The notes beneath the pieces are model-generated. The model was not told the DNA's origin and ran no database searches. It saw only the letters and a program-made list of their open reading frames with translations. The translations under genes were made by a program, and so were the position numbers. Shown one piece after another: positions 19,848 through 32,516 of a DNA stretch of 64,000 nucleotides; the stretch's first letter is position 1; each line of letters begins with the position of its first letter. Source of the stretch: Fistulifera solaris (Eukaryota; Bacillariophyta; Bacillariophyceae; Naviculales; Stauroneidaceae); NCBI GenBank assembly GCA_030295235.1, contig AP026129.1:930001-994000 (forward strand), written 5' to 3'.

Positions 19848-22800
19848 ATGACAGGTGATGCGGAAGAAGCGGCTCAGCGAGGAAATTTGGCAAATTCAGT
19901 ATCACGAGACGCGGAAGTGTCGGTGTCCAGCGCCAATACGCAAACCCGGTTCAGCTTTTACAATGCAGAGGATTTTACGACAAGGGAAGAACCAAATCCG
20001 CATCGTTTTAATTTCTATAATGAAGAGCTGCAAAGACAAGTTGCAGCACAAACCGCGCCTTCAGTGGAAGAACCTTTAGCTCAAGCATCCGAGGGACACG
20101 CATCATTGAATTCTCCGCAAAATAATCCTGATTCGATCGAAATACTTCGCTCTCTCCAGCAGCATGAACAGCAAAGGTTAACATTACTCGACAATCATGT
20201 CGATGAAGCGTTAGAGGTGTCTACTGAGAAGTCGAATCCTTATGAAGATGCAATTAAAGAAGCTCTGACACTCTTGAGGAAACATCGCGACCCGAGTAGT
20301 TCTGCTAGCTCACTGGATGGGCACATGTCGACGAATTCCTTCTCTCCTTCCCTGTCAGGCCGACCCGCTGCCATTGATACCAATCCAATCCGTCACAATT
20401 TAGATCATGGGGACGATTTATGTAACCCGACACCAACAAATTTGCCAATTTATTCACAATCCACTGCTTTAGATGCGGCGTTCTACCCATCGACGGATGT
20501 CATGACGCCCGGATCGATCTCAGCTCTTGGTGACGCCTACCAGGCGGAAATCGAGGCTCGTCGACGACAACGACAGGAACGCATGGCGAAATATGCTACC
20601 CGATTGGCGGAACTAAAGCAAGAGAATGGCACGGTCGCGTCGTCATCGTCGCAGCTCGAGAGAACGGAAGACGAAAGTGAACATTTAGGTCTTGTTGCAC
20701 CAACAACTCCCGCTTTAGAACTTTCTTCTTCCGTACATCGACTGCCATCGCAACCATACGTTGCTTTTCTTTCGAACCAAATACCACACGTTGCCTCTGG
20801 GTTGACAACAACAAGTCGGATAGACGAATATCATCAACGACAAGTTCAACTCGGGGTAGAAAAGGTGCTGCTCGCTATTCTTGATCGGGCCAATAGCGGA
20901 AGTTTAGGACAGCAGCAAACGTCACCTTTGACGAGTGGATGGCGTCAGGAGGAGAAAAAGTCACGTTCCGGTGAAGCTGAACCTATTCGACAACGACAAG
21001 ACGACGACGACGCCGATCCACTTGTTCAGGCAATGTCTGAACTTTTACAAAAGCCACCGGCTGCAATGTTTACGGATGATTTACCTTTGATGGAAAGAGA
21101 GGAATTGGAGCAAACTCTGGCTCTTGAATCCTTCAATGAAACCACGTTGAACGCAGATGAAATTGCTGAGGATTCACCAACTGTACATATCCCGGAAGAA
21201 GCATTTCCTTCTGAACTGAGGCTAACGCACTCTGACCCAGGACCGGAAGCTCATGCCGAACTGGATCGTATGATTGAAGAAGTCCTTAAGAAGAATTCCG
21301 AAGGCGCCGACAGCTGTGACTCTTCAGATATGTATACTTCTGATCCGATCAACCAACGAGTGAGGCGAATTTTAACAGCTAGCAGCAGTAACGACGTATC
21401 TGATGGTAATCCTAACCAAGAAGAAAGCGAGAGTCTTTTGCAAGATGAAGAAGATTCCGAGATTCATGATTCAGCAGGACTTATTGATTCGATAGACGAT
21501 GTTCTCGACGTCGGAAGCGACAATGAGAATCGCTGCGACGAAGAGACAAATTCTGAAATTGAAACCGACAATCCAAGTGTTATGAATGGTGTACTGGGGC
21601 CCCTTAGTACATTGGCTGGTGGGACGACAGGAGTGGTGCTTGAATCAGACTCTTCGGAGGAGTCTCCGTCTCTTTTGACTCAATTTCTGCCGTTGCGCTA
21701 AACTTTGTTGCTGGAGTCCCGAGCAGTAGTGAAAGTGAAGCATGTTCATCTGGTACAGAATCTTCTGGAGCACAGAGCAAAGAGAAGTCCCGGACGTACG
21801 AGCTAATGAATACATTGTTTGCTCATTCAATCTCAGCAGAATTTCCGAAAACCAAGAAAAGATTATATGACCGGATTCCTTCTTGGGACGAATCAAACCC
21901 AGACGAACTGGGATATCGTGTCATTCGGCTTACGTCGGAGCAATTAGAGGAAGTACAAGAAGTGTATGAACTTGAAATACGTGCGCGTCGGAAAGAAAAA
22001 GAAAAGCTCGGAGACAATTCATTGGAAGATGACTTAGCGCACGCAGAGGAGCAGTTGAGAATAGAGGAACGCCGTAAGAAAGCAAATGAGGTTGATGGTG
22101 GCTGCTTTTCTGCCTGGTCAAAAGATTTCAAAGAGTCCGACTGCTTGCAAGAGTTTCCAGGGGTCAAGCCAACTGGTCGCGGTGAGATGGGCGATTTGGA
22201 GTTTTTCTGTCTCCCCATTATCTTCAAATCACACGTTACAGGTTTCGAACCCACGAAAGATATCTATCTTGAAGCAGGAAATATCGTAGCGGGACAATAT
22301 CTTGTTGAAGGAGAAATGGGCAGCGCAGCTTTCAGTACAGCCTACCGGTGTATTGATCTGAATTCAGTGGGCGACGGTCCTGACGGGCATGAAGAAGTGT
22401 GCCTGAAAGTTATCAAGAACACTAAAGATTTCTTTGATCAATCGTTAGACGAGATAAAGATTTTGGAGTTACTGCGACAGACTGGTATGTGTGATCAGAA
22501 AAACATTTTGAAGATGAAAACCTTTTTCTACCATCGCGAGCATTTAATCATTGTTACCGAACTTCTTCGACAAAATCTATTTGAATTCGGAAAGTTTATT
22601 ACTGACAATGACGAAGAGCCATACTTCACGATTCCCAGGTTGAGCTATATTACTCGACAATGCCTGGTTGCTCTTGATTTCGTTCACAAAATTGGGCTTG
22701 TTCATTCCGACATCAAACCGGAAAACATTCTTTTGGCTAGCTACAGTCGAGCGAAGATAAAAGTGATTGATTTTGGAAGCTCTTGCTATTTGACCGACAG

Positions 22801-23395
22801 GCAATCGTCGTATATCCAATCTCGATCCTACAGAGCACCCGAGGTGGTACTTGGCCTGCCATACGACGGGAGAATTGACATTTGGTCGCTCGGGTGTGTA
22901 GTCGCAGAGATGTTTACAGGAGAGGTAACATTTCAGAATGATTCTGTTGTTTCAATGTTGAGTCGAATTGAAGCGATTTGCGGTCCTGTTCCAAAGCGAA
23001 TGATCCGTCAGGGTCGCCAGAGCGGTACATTCTACACCTCTAGTTGTTTACTCTACGAGAAGGTGAAGAAATCACGGAAAGATAGCGATGATTCGCAAAG
23101 TGGCGATGACAGGAGTTCTGACGGAAGCGAGAGCGAAAGTTATCATTTCGACATATTTCAGCCCAAAAAGACTACTCTTGCCGCCCGATTAGGCTTTGCT
23201 GCAGATCTGATGCGTGACTATGATGCTGGAAAACATTTATCGCGAGAGCAGAAAAAACAAGCTATCTTTGTTGATTTCGTTCGTTCCTTGCTGACCATTG
23301 ATCCGGAAAAGCGACCAACCGCCGAAGAAGCCTTGAAGCACCCATGGATGGAATACGCGGCAACGTTAACTGAAGCGGACGTAAAGTATCCTTGA
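19848..23395 (+). CDS. DYRK-family protein kinase (plant DYRKP-like) with long N-terminal extension
   Basis: About 1180 residues. The ATG at 19848 (MTGDAEEAAQRG) opens a 600-residue acidic, Ser/Gln-rich extension without known domain. The frame slips at the T4 run 21673-21676 (one short); beyond it the same protein continues. The kinase domain (about 790-1175) is complete: EMGSAAFSTAYR glycine loop, CLKVIKN lysine, HSDIKPEN catalytic loop, DFGSS, the activation loop YIQSRSYRAPEV and SLGCVVAEMFTG. Plant DYRKP kinases have SRSYRAPE rather than animal SRFYRSPE, which fits. The YIQ tyrosine is the usual autophosphorylation site. HCD is changed to HSD. An acidic insert lies between subdomains X and XI. 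Likely roles are growth or stress signalling. Confidence 0.88.
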
Positions 23396-23513
23396 TAGAT
23401 GATTGTCAATAAAAACGTAGTCAGGAACTGTCGCCTAGCACACATTTAGGTAGATTAACAATGAATTTTAGAGTTAAGCATTGCGTTCTTGTTTACAAAG
23501 ACCGCACGATCGT

Positions 23514-25117
23514 TTACACCGCACCATGAGTCATCATTACATTCGCAACACGCATGAAGCCAAGAATAGTTGCCCCCGTGTAAAGGTCGCCACGGGCATT
23601 GAATTCAGCTGCAGTTCGTTTGACATCTTGGTAGATTCTACCGACGTGTTTTGCGAGTTCGTCATCTGTTGCTCCAGTTCCCATTGCATGCACAATGCAC
23701 GAACCGGTAAGTGTCATGACGTGCGGTCCGTATAACATGCCGCGTTTCTTAAGAGTGGCGCGTCCTTTGCTCGTGACACATGATTGCGCACCTTCGATGA
23801 TGCCCTGGCAGCCATTGTCAGCTAGCTTATTCACAGCAGCTTCGTCAATACTGTCCACGCCTTCACAGGGAAAGCAAAGGTCACAGGCGATATCCATAAT
23901 ATTTTCCGGATTATTGAACTCTGCGGTTGTGCTGGAGATGATGTATCGTCCTAGCAATGCCCCTCGCTCCTCCTTAATTTTGTTGACCGTCTTTAAGCTA
24001 CCTTCCGAAATTCCATCCGGTTCGTACACATGCCCACTTGCATCAGAAAATGTAATCGGAATTGCTCCAAATGATAACAATTTAGCAGCTAAGGAGCGAG
24101 CAACTTTGTCGCTGCCCATTATCAAGCACCGCTTTCCCTTCAAACTATCTTTCTTGTCTTGAAGCATCTCATTCGCAAAATGTGCAATACCGAATCCAGG
24201 CGACTGCGAACAAAAGAAACATTTAATGAGCGATGACCAAAATACAAACCTGTAGAAGTTGTAATCCTTACCTCAGGAAAATCTGCTGACATGAAGTAAC
24301 GCCCTGCGACGCTGGCTTTCGGGTTGATACGCTTGTATTGTCCAAACATGTAGCCCATTTCTTCCTCCGACACGCCGCTACCCATGTAAGGAAAATCCTG
24401 TTCGGGACCCAGATACTTGGAAAGTTCTGTCATGTACGATTGACAGAAGTGCTGCAACTCTGCTTCAGATTTGTCGAGAGGATTAAAGTCGGAGCAACCC
24501 ACGGCGGCCCCAGCATCGAAGCCAGTCAAAGCATTCGAGAAGACGGTGTTGAAGCTCAGAGACTTGATAATCGAATTGGTAATATGGGAGCCAAAATGCA
24601 AGCTTCCCTGGTAAGGACCAAGAGAGCTACTGTACTGAATACGGTAACCTCGATTCATTCGGATAACACCGGTATCATCAATCCACGAGACACGAAATTG
24701 AATGTAGCGTTCTGGTTCCATGAGCGTTTTTGCCAAGAAAGCATACTTCGGATTTCTGTCAAAAACCGGAGAAAGACACATCATTTTGCTCGAAATTGAA
24801 TCAATAAACTCGCGATCATACAAGTCACGACGTTTGGCCTCTTTAATGAGGAGCTGGGCCGCCTCATTTCCTGTTTTGAACCGGACGTCACCCTGACGAC
24901 GAAACAAAGGCTTGTTGCGCCATCCTTTGCTAATTTTCATCGTCTGATGAACACCTTCCTCGGAAGTGACCAGGGATTTACGAGGACTCTCTTGTAGAGA
25001 AGACGAGAAGCTTCGTGACGCTACCGACATGGTCGGCATCGTGGTGGAAAGCGCAACTCGCTTTGTCGCGACGGATCTGGCGGTAGCGATTCGCAAAACA
25101 GCTCGCGAGAACATCAT
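23514..25117 (-). CDS. Glutamate-dehydrogenase-fold protein lacking the catalytic residues
   Basis: Exons 24272-25117 and 23514-24203 (68-nt intron) give about 510 residues. The ATG at 25117 yields a mitochondrial-type leader (MMFSRAVLRIATARSVATKR). The whole length aligns by eye with hexameric NADP-GDH: GYRIQYSSSLGPYQGSLHF, FNTVFSNALTGFDAGAAVGCSDF, FCQSYMTELSKYLGP, GYMFGQYKRI. However the three conserved lysines (of PYKGGLRF, FKxSLT and GGGKGG) are Gln170, Ser194 and Val206, and the Asp of PAGDIGVG is Gly246. The Rossmann loop is GSDKVA instead of GSGNVA. The ORF is intact, so this is more likely a conserved pseudoenzyme or new activity than a dead gene. Confidence 0.85.
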
Positions 25118-25502
25118 TGTCACAACAGTAATACGAATACTCTGCTGAAGGGTTGAATGTAAGCAAAAGGTTGCTTTTTCAATAAACTTATTGTTCGATT
25201 TTCTCGTTGCAACGCAATGTGAAGGCACTCCGTGAACCGGAGGTTGTCGAGACGCTTGTTTGCTGCCCTTATTCGGTTTCTGAACGGATTGACTCTTTAA
25301 GCTATACACAGCGAAATTGTTCGCTTCTTTTTGAGGACAGAAGGTACAGTAGCCGTATGTAGCTTCAATACGGCTTCACGAGAATAAAAGATCCGTAAGT
25401 CACGAGTTGAGAGTATCCTAGATCTAGAGATTAAACATCCACTCCTTATTGCTGTTAGTTTCGAACCTTCTTGATATTGCATCTTCTATACGAAACCGTC
25501 TT
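25118..25502. other. Gene-free stretch
   Basis: Lies between the start of the GDH-like gene and the end of the epimerase-fusion gene. Short ORFs only; nothing recognised. Confidence 0.4.
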
Positions 25503-28419
25503 CTATATTTTACCATGCGCCAGATCATCATAATTGTCAATACGGACGGCTCCGACCGCTTCCATGTCAACGATTCGCGTAAACGAACGAATCGGTGTGC
25601 TCGACAAAATTCCCATCCAAACATCAATTGCACTGGACGACGAAACAAAAGTAAGATAAACTCTGTCGATGAATGCGTCCCCTATTTTCATCGTCGTGCA
25701 CTTACCTAGGATCTCGTGCTTTCGGCAAAACCGGAAGAGCCTTTTCTCCATTTTTCTTTTCGACCCAGTCATCCCCAGACGCAAAGTCGTCGCCGTTAGG
25801 TTCATCATATCGTTCTTGTCGCTCCTGTGGAAACTTCTCTATGTCTTCGGCCACACCTTCTTCGGGTAGTCCGAATCCATTGTGATCCGCATCGATGTCA
25901 GCCTCATCAGCTTCTTCGGCGACACCATCGTCCGTTGCCTTGTCTTCGTCGACTTCACCATCCTCTGCCTCACCTTCCTCGACCTCTTCGAGACGCCTTG
26001 CATCAGTCTCATCAAGGCGGCGTTGTTCTTCTGCAGTAGGGTTCCCTTTAAGATCAAGCTCGTTGGATCCGACATCAGTGCTCTCGTCAATCGTCTCAAC
26101 GTCCTCGCCAATCCACCAAGGTTCATGACCTGTCTTCTTGGCAAGTACCCGGCTCCACATGTCGTGCAATCCAGAAATGAATTCGAACGCGGCGTCATCC
26201 GACGACGAACCCCATTGAATGACTTCTCCGTAAATATCGCATCGGAAAAGACGCCCATCATCGTTACTAAATGAATGAACAATCAGCGAAGAATCGATAC
26301 GCTGGGAGAACCCGTCACCGGACATTTCATCCACCAATGCGATCCGAACCATGCGATACGCGTGATGCTGCACCTGATCCTGCCAACTCGTCACATTCCA
26401 CCGTATGTTTGAGATATGACCTTCCTTGCGTTTCCCGACAAGCATAGCAGTAGTACCTCGTATATTCTTTTCGTTGTACGGCTGCATTCCACTTTCTTTC
26501 AAGAGCTTCGGTACACTATTCAAAATGATATCCGGATCACAGTAAATAGCTTGTTTGGTGGCTACACTGAAGAATAGCCCCGGGGATAGCTTTGGGAGCA
26601 GCATTAATGCATCGTTCTTCCTCGAATGTTCAGAAAGATGGACCGGAATCAAACGCCAGAAACCATGCTGTACGATGTGGTCATCGCCCTTTAAAGATAA
26701 CAGCTTTTGGTAAAGGACACTTCGTTCCGAAACAAACGCGACGTTACAATTACCGCTTCCTCCGTTGCTATCTTCAACGAAAGGATGCGATTTATCTGAT
26801 ACACTCACCACCGTGGAAGGAAGCAACGATAAATCATCTTCCAACGCAATTGTGTACATGACGGCTCGACATCCACTCGTGAGCGCTCTCGTATACGTAA
26901 GGACATCGTCCCAGAATGTAGGAATGCACTGCGATTCGTGAGCACATTCCGAGGCACACGGAAAGACCGGTGTCCCTTTTAGACACGCTGTATCGTATCG
27001 CGAACACGAAATGGACCCCTTACTAGCAATATTTCGCGATGGAGCAAAGAGTTTACTGTGCTCCGCGGGTCGTGAGCCATATGGGTACGTCCGTTCGTAA
27101 TGCCAGGCAAGAAGCTGTTCCAGTCCATCCTTTAAATCGACTCGAGGGGGAAAAACCCAACAGCGACTCAGCCCGAGACAGTGAAGCAAACGATGCCGTC
27201 GGCGGTTCTTGTGTCGCTTCTTCCACTTGCGGAACGCCAGGAAACAAATCCACTAAATGCTTTCCAATGGTTCGTAGCGTGGTCCCTTGGCCTGATCCGA
27301 CATTAATCACGACGGGCCGCGGTTCACTTTTACTACTTCCACTGCTCAACAAGGGCCGAAATTGCATAGCCGACATGACGGCGTCGATAGCATCATCAAT
27401 GTATAAAAAGTCTCGGATATCGTCCAGGTCGGACATGGCATACGGATACTTTGCTTTGTCGTCGGGAAGAATGATCGGTGACTCACCCGCGACGATGCGT
27501 TCGGCCATTTCAAATGTCGGACTACCGGGAAGACCCCAAGGACCGTAAATATGAAAGAATCGAAGGCCCACGGAATAAATACCATCCATTTCATGATAAG
27601 TTCGAGCCATGATCTCATCCAATAGTTTCGAAACCCCGACCAAAGTCGCTGGTGTGGTGACGGGATCTTGCTCTCGAAACGGAGGTTGAAATGCGTCATG
27701 ATTACCATTGTCGGACGGTGCCAACGTTGTATTGGCTTTATGATTGTAAATTTCGGACGATGATGCGTAAACGAAATGCGGTTGTCGTCGTTCCGGGTGC
27801 TTCCTCGTAAACGACTTGATTTGTTCGAGAATCGCTTCCATCATGCCCGCTTTCGGTTGTCCTTTGATGCGTGGTATTATTTGCAGCTTTTGTTCGTCCA
27901 CTTGTTCTTCTTCATTCAAATAACCTCGGTGATAATGATCGGCAAAGTGTACGACGTGTGTAATCTCCGGATGTTGTTGAAAAATATGCGCGAGAACGGG
28001 TACTTCTCCTGAATCGTAATACTCCGGAATGGACGGTCGTAAATCCACGCGATAAAACGAGGCCGTGACACCCAAGGTCTGCAAGACCCGAAAGGCGCGT
28101 TGTCGCTTGAATTCAAACAAGGCCAAATCTTGATCGGTGCGAATCCCCATGGGGTGTGACGGCCCCAACGTACCAAAGCCCTTGTCCATCGAATCAATGC
28201 AGATGATCTTTTCGGTCGGTACGTTCGATAGAGGGCAATTGCTAGTTCCGAACCGAGAAAACCCGCGGCGCCGGTAATGACAATGACGGATTCAGGCCCT
28301 AATGCGTCGGCTAGAACTTCATGACTGGCGGAACGATGAAGAAGACCGACGAGAAGAAGGAGAAACAACGCTAGTTTCCTCGCCGAAAATCTGCGACTTG
28401 AGCTTGCTGGGTGCCTCAT
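25503..28419 (-). CDS. Nucleotide-sugar epimerase-like domain fused to an unrecognised Cys-containing domain
   Basis: About 945 residues. Signal anchor (LALFLLLLVGLL), then an extended SDR domain like UDP-glucuronate 4-epimerase: ITGAAGFLGS, THVVHFAD, ASSSEIY, LRFFHIYGPWGLPG, DIRDFLYIDDAIDAV and INVGSGQGTTLRTIG. The usual YxxxK is VGVSK, so the catalytic Tyr is Val. A second half (about 390-900) has FPCASECAHESQC, WDDVLTYTRALTSGC and a long acidic tail; it is also in the neighbour at 28836 and I do not recognise it. A 73-nt intron (25633-25705) leads to a last exon ending at 25503. Suspect runs: T4 28209-28212 (one short) and the G5A5 tract 27146-27155 (one extra). Probably Golgi luminal. Confidence 0.75.
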
Positions 28420-28835
28420 TTTCAAACTAATAAAAGTGATTTGTTCTTAATCTCACCGCGGTAGCATGAGGAAGGGAAAATAACGTAATGAAGCTATGAA
28501 AGAATAGCGTCAATTAACGATCCGTTGTCCATGGTCGATCGCCTATCTTCGCCTTTTATGGTCTTTTCATCAATGAAACGGACGTCGCCCAGTTTTGTCG
28601 CATCGTGTTCAATTGACCATGAGTCTGTTGAATACCGTGTGACTTACCAACGGACATTTACTCATTTTGTTGAAAAGGTTGCTTACTAAAATATTAATAC
28701 AAATTTGACGTTGAGAAAATATTTAGGAGTAATGGAAAAACGCTCGTTGATCCTCTTCATCCATTCCTCATCATTATTATTGTTGCTCATGTTGAAATAG
28801 AAACTCTCTCAAACAAAAAAAATCCCCACAGCAAA
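28420..28835. promoter_or_regulatory. Bidirectional promoter between the two fusion genes
   Basis: 416 bp separate the start codons of the two head-to-head paralogues. No ORF. AT-rich near 28690-28730 and 28790-28825. Shared regulation is an inference from geometry. Confidence 0.45.
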
Positions 28836-31344
28836 ATGGAGTCAAGGGGCTCATGGAAGCGTCCACGACGGAAACGACCGCTCATCACCAAGGATGATGA
28901 CTTAATCGAAGGAAACCATCATCGCAATGACATCACAACACCCGAATCACCTCGATACGCTCTCCAACGGTCCGCCGAATCACAAATCATTGATGAAACT
29001 GAAGATAGTCCCAGTAAACTCAAACCACAGCGTCCCGAATTCGTTCGGCTTAAATGGAAAAAAGTGGTCCTTTTCTGCTTGATGCTGAGATGTCTATGGT
29101 ATTTGGGAAGGTTGCATTCGCGGGTATTGACATCGTTAAATTCCGGCATGCCAGTCCTTCGCGTCACTCATGAAGAAAACAGGAGTAACGATGAGCTGTA
29201 CAATTCGACCTTTTCTCAACAACGGCGCAGCCGACTAGTTCCCAATCAGCACATCAAAGACGGTTCTATAAATAACGGACAACTCATTTCACTGCCAACA
29301 ATTACCATGGAGTTAAGTGGCGACGACTACAACTGGCGAGAACTGTGCCATAATGCGGGACTGAACGATCAAAGTCGAGTTGTGATCACCAACCCCTTCT
29401 TTCGGGATTCTCCTGCATCGGCACTGGCCATGTTTCTACATCATCAATGTCATGTCACGGATATTCGACTGATCGATCCGATGATGCCCGACGACCCTTC
29501 GTCGCGCGCACGCATCCTTCGACAATATCTCGCACCTTTACAGAAAAGTATCCCTACACTCCAGTCAATGGAGATTGCGACCGTGGGGAAAGCTTCGAAC
29601 TGGTTCGTACACCGACAGTACGACCAAAACATCGCTTTCGAGACACCGCCGACCCACGTGATTCATTTTCCTTTCATACACGCAGCTAGCACACTCGACG
29701 CGCGGCTTTCCGAATCGAACTTGCGACTTTTATCGTATCGCACGGCTACATTGCAAATGGAAGAGTGCCTTTGGAAAATCTTTCAAGAATCATCTACCGC
29801 ATTCTATCTACAAGTCTCGTATCCTACTTCCTATGACAAAGGCAATCCGTTGGTCTTCGGTCTTTCCCAGCAACTGTCGTCGGTCCTGTATCGCTATTCT
29901 ACTTCGATGCGGAGTGCATCGAGAAATCAATTGCATCTGTTGCCGACCTTTGGACCTGGGGTTCTGGCAACGACTGAGAAGTTCTTCTCTACTTCGGTTT
30001 ATATTGAGGACGCTCTGGCCGCAATGCTGATGGCGTTGCGTCCGTCCCTGCACCCAATTCGCTACGTGCTTCCACGTTCTGTTGAAGTACCACCGAAGCG
30101 AATCCCGAAATGGTCCTGGCTCCGATCCAAGAAGCTTCACAGTGACGATAACCGATCCTTGCAATCGCTGGCGTGGTTGGCTGATCACGAACACAACATT
30201 CATAAGTATGTCCAAGTGGAGAACACCCTTGTGGAGCCGTTGCAAGCTGCGTCTTTACGAAATAGCGACTGGTTGGGTTTACGAAAACCGACCTTTCCTT
30301 GCATCTCTTCCTGTGGCGGTCCTGCATCGCGCTGCGAGCCCTCGATTTGGGACGACATTGCACCTGTCAGTCGAAAGGCCACTGCTAATTGCAGCCACGT
30401 TGCCTATCAGGTCGATCTAGACAAAGAACTGAATGCTCTTCCCGAAATATCGCCTCGTATACCAAAAACTCTGTCGTTTGGCATTCGTTTCTGCCTCGGC
30501 TCCCGTTGTGAATGTAGCCATCCAGCAAGCTATGCAAGACGGAGAGGAAATTACAAGTGATACGACAGGCTCATTAAAAGATCATGTTCAAAAGATGAAC
30601 GGAAGGCTAGTTTACTCTGGATGGACTCTTATTTGGGTATCCCCGCCCGACCATGTACTCAGTCAGGGCGACAATGCTATTCCAATAATCGACCCGACGG
30701 CACTGTTTGCCGACCACATAGAAAAAGTCATGTACGTGGGGAGTCCTTCACTCGCTGCTACGGCAGATGTTGCCCTCCGTCAGATCATGCAAAGCACAGA
30801 TCGCACCCTTTCCACCGGGGACAAGGTCAAGGAGACCCGCCGTGGTGTATCAGGACATCGCTGGATCATCACGGAACCGTACAAAGCAAGAAAGACGGTC
30901 TTCTTTGTGGGTGGAGCAGGTCCCATGTACATACCTCAAAACGTTTCCGACTTTGCTGACATGGTGAGGGATTTCGTCAAACTTCCACACCATCAACTAT
31001 CGTTCTATAAGCGCGTTGTAGATCTCTCCCGTCACGAGGATATGAACAGCATGAAAGCTGTTGAATTCCAATTTGTTTGGGTTGCGCTCTCTGTTTTCAT
31101 ACACGATTTGAAATCGAAAGAAGCCCAGACGTTTCGTTGCGAGTGGTTCAATGAATACATGGCATGGGGCGACAACAGGAATGCCGAAGAACTCAGTCTC
31201 GCGTTTCTGTTAGGATTGAAACGTATGGAAGGAATTATGGGCCCCGAAAAGGAAAAGAGCTGGTTTCCATTCCTCGATAGCGACGGAAATCAAATTTTGA
31301 CGAGTCGAGACGAAGAAGTATTCTTCCGTATTTTGAGTCAGTAG
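28836..31344 (+). CDS. Degenerate paralogue of the epimerase-fusion protein
   Basis: About 836 residues with a signal anchor (VVLFCLMLRCLWYLG). The middle part keeps the order of the SDR fold but not its motifs: VVITNPFFRDSPASALAM stands where a GxxGxxG loop is expected, THVIHFPFIHAAS matches THVVHFADHYHRG, and STSVYIEDALAAMLMALRP matches DFLYIDDAIDAVMSAM of the neighbour. No YxxxK is visible. The C-terminal half shares the neighbour's domain (FPCISSCGGPASRCEPSIWDD against FPCASECAHESQCIPTFWDD). The frame slips at A5 30464-30468 (one extra). Likely a non-catalytic partner or a protein of changed function; the shared C-terminal domain is the constant part. Confidence 0.75.
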
Positions 31345-31738
31345 CTACGTATCAAGGCATGTAACTCGACTGTGGGACCACTAAACGCTAATTTGATCAC
31401 GTTAAGTTTTTAAAGATGAATTTGTGATGAACACACCTGGTTTGTGACTCAATGTTAAAGCCGTGAGAAATCTATGCAAGGGATTTGTCCTTCCCTCCGT
31501 GCGAAGGCGCCGAGATGGCTTACTCATTGATATCTAAATCGTTCAGAAACTCACACAACATGTCGGCGTGGTTTGACAAAAGCAGTGCAGTATGCTTCAT
31601 GCACACGCTCTCTATCAGCGCGGGCGCCACCAGCAATGGTCGCAATGTTGGAGAGATTCTTTAACTAGCGATTCTGATCCATGATAGAATCGATTGAATA
31701 GATACAACCTGTCAATACTTGAACCATTCAAACACTTT
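31345..31738. other. Gene-free stretch between convergent genes
   Basis: 3' flanks of two convergent genes. Nothing recognised. Confidence 0.4.
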
Positions 31739-32472
31739 TTACCCGAGCGATTCACAACACTTATCATTTGATTTTTGGGAGAGCAGCTGCTCTAACCACG
31801 AATAAGTAGGATCCTCCGTTGGATAGCGTGGCACAGCGAACGTCCGTAGCATCTTGTGTTCTTCCAAAGCCTTGAACACATTTTCCAGGTGGGGACCCCA
31901 GTTCCACGGCATAAATGTATTGCTCAAATCCAAATGCTTCAGATTGGGATTGCCCTTGATCACATTCACCAGCGCTGCTGCGAGGCCGCCCCACCGTCTT
32001 TGAATCGAAAACCACTCCCTTCGCCAAAACCAGACCGGGTCAGTGTCAGATGCAAAGGATACGGCCTTGACCCTAGAATAGCGGTCTGCTCCGGAGTCCA
32101 GATTCCCGCTTGCAACCTATACTGCCGCGTCGGGTTGGCGTCCAACATTTGAGCCAGGTGCTCGGGCTTCAGTGCCGACATGCAGAACGAGGAATTCGAC
32201 ATGTCGAGATCAATTTCGAGACGAGCTCCATTCTTTCCTCCATCTTTCAACGACAAGAAGAATGCCAGCGTCTCGGCAATTTTCTCATCATCGTTACCAA
32301 AAATACAACCCACTACTTTTCTTCGTTTACCGGCGTGATATAGGTCGAAGCACACATTCCGTTCCGGATGTCGTTTGTGAGCTTCATCACCAATCACAAT
32401 GACTGTTTCGTTGCCACGCCAAAAGAGACAATGATGATGCATTTCTTTCCAATTGAATTCATCCAGACTCAT
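31739..32472 (-). CDS. Short LRR-like protein, same family as 4363-5764
   Basis: About 245 residues, starting MSLDEFNWKEMHHHC. It has LSLKDGGKNGARLEIDLDMS, an element WTPEQTAILGSRPYPLHLTL like FDPQQAAALL...DITL of the gene at 4363, then VIKGNPNLKHLDLSNTF and a last repeat. It is much shorter than its relative and ends soon after the first clear LRRs. No targeting signal. The frame slips at C4 31989-31992 (one short). Function unknown. Confidence 0.6.
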
Positions 32473-32516
32473 CGGTTCTCACAGAAATCTGTAAATATCA
32501 TAGTAGATCGAGTATT

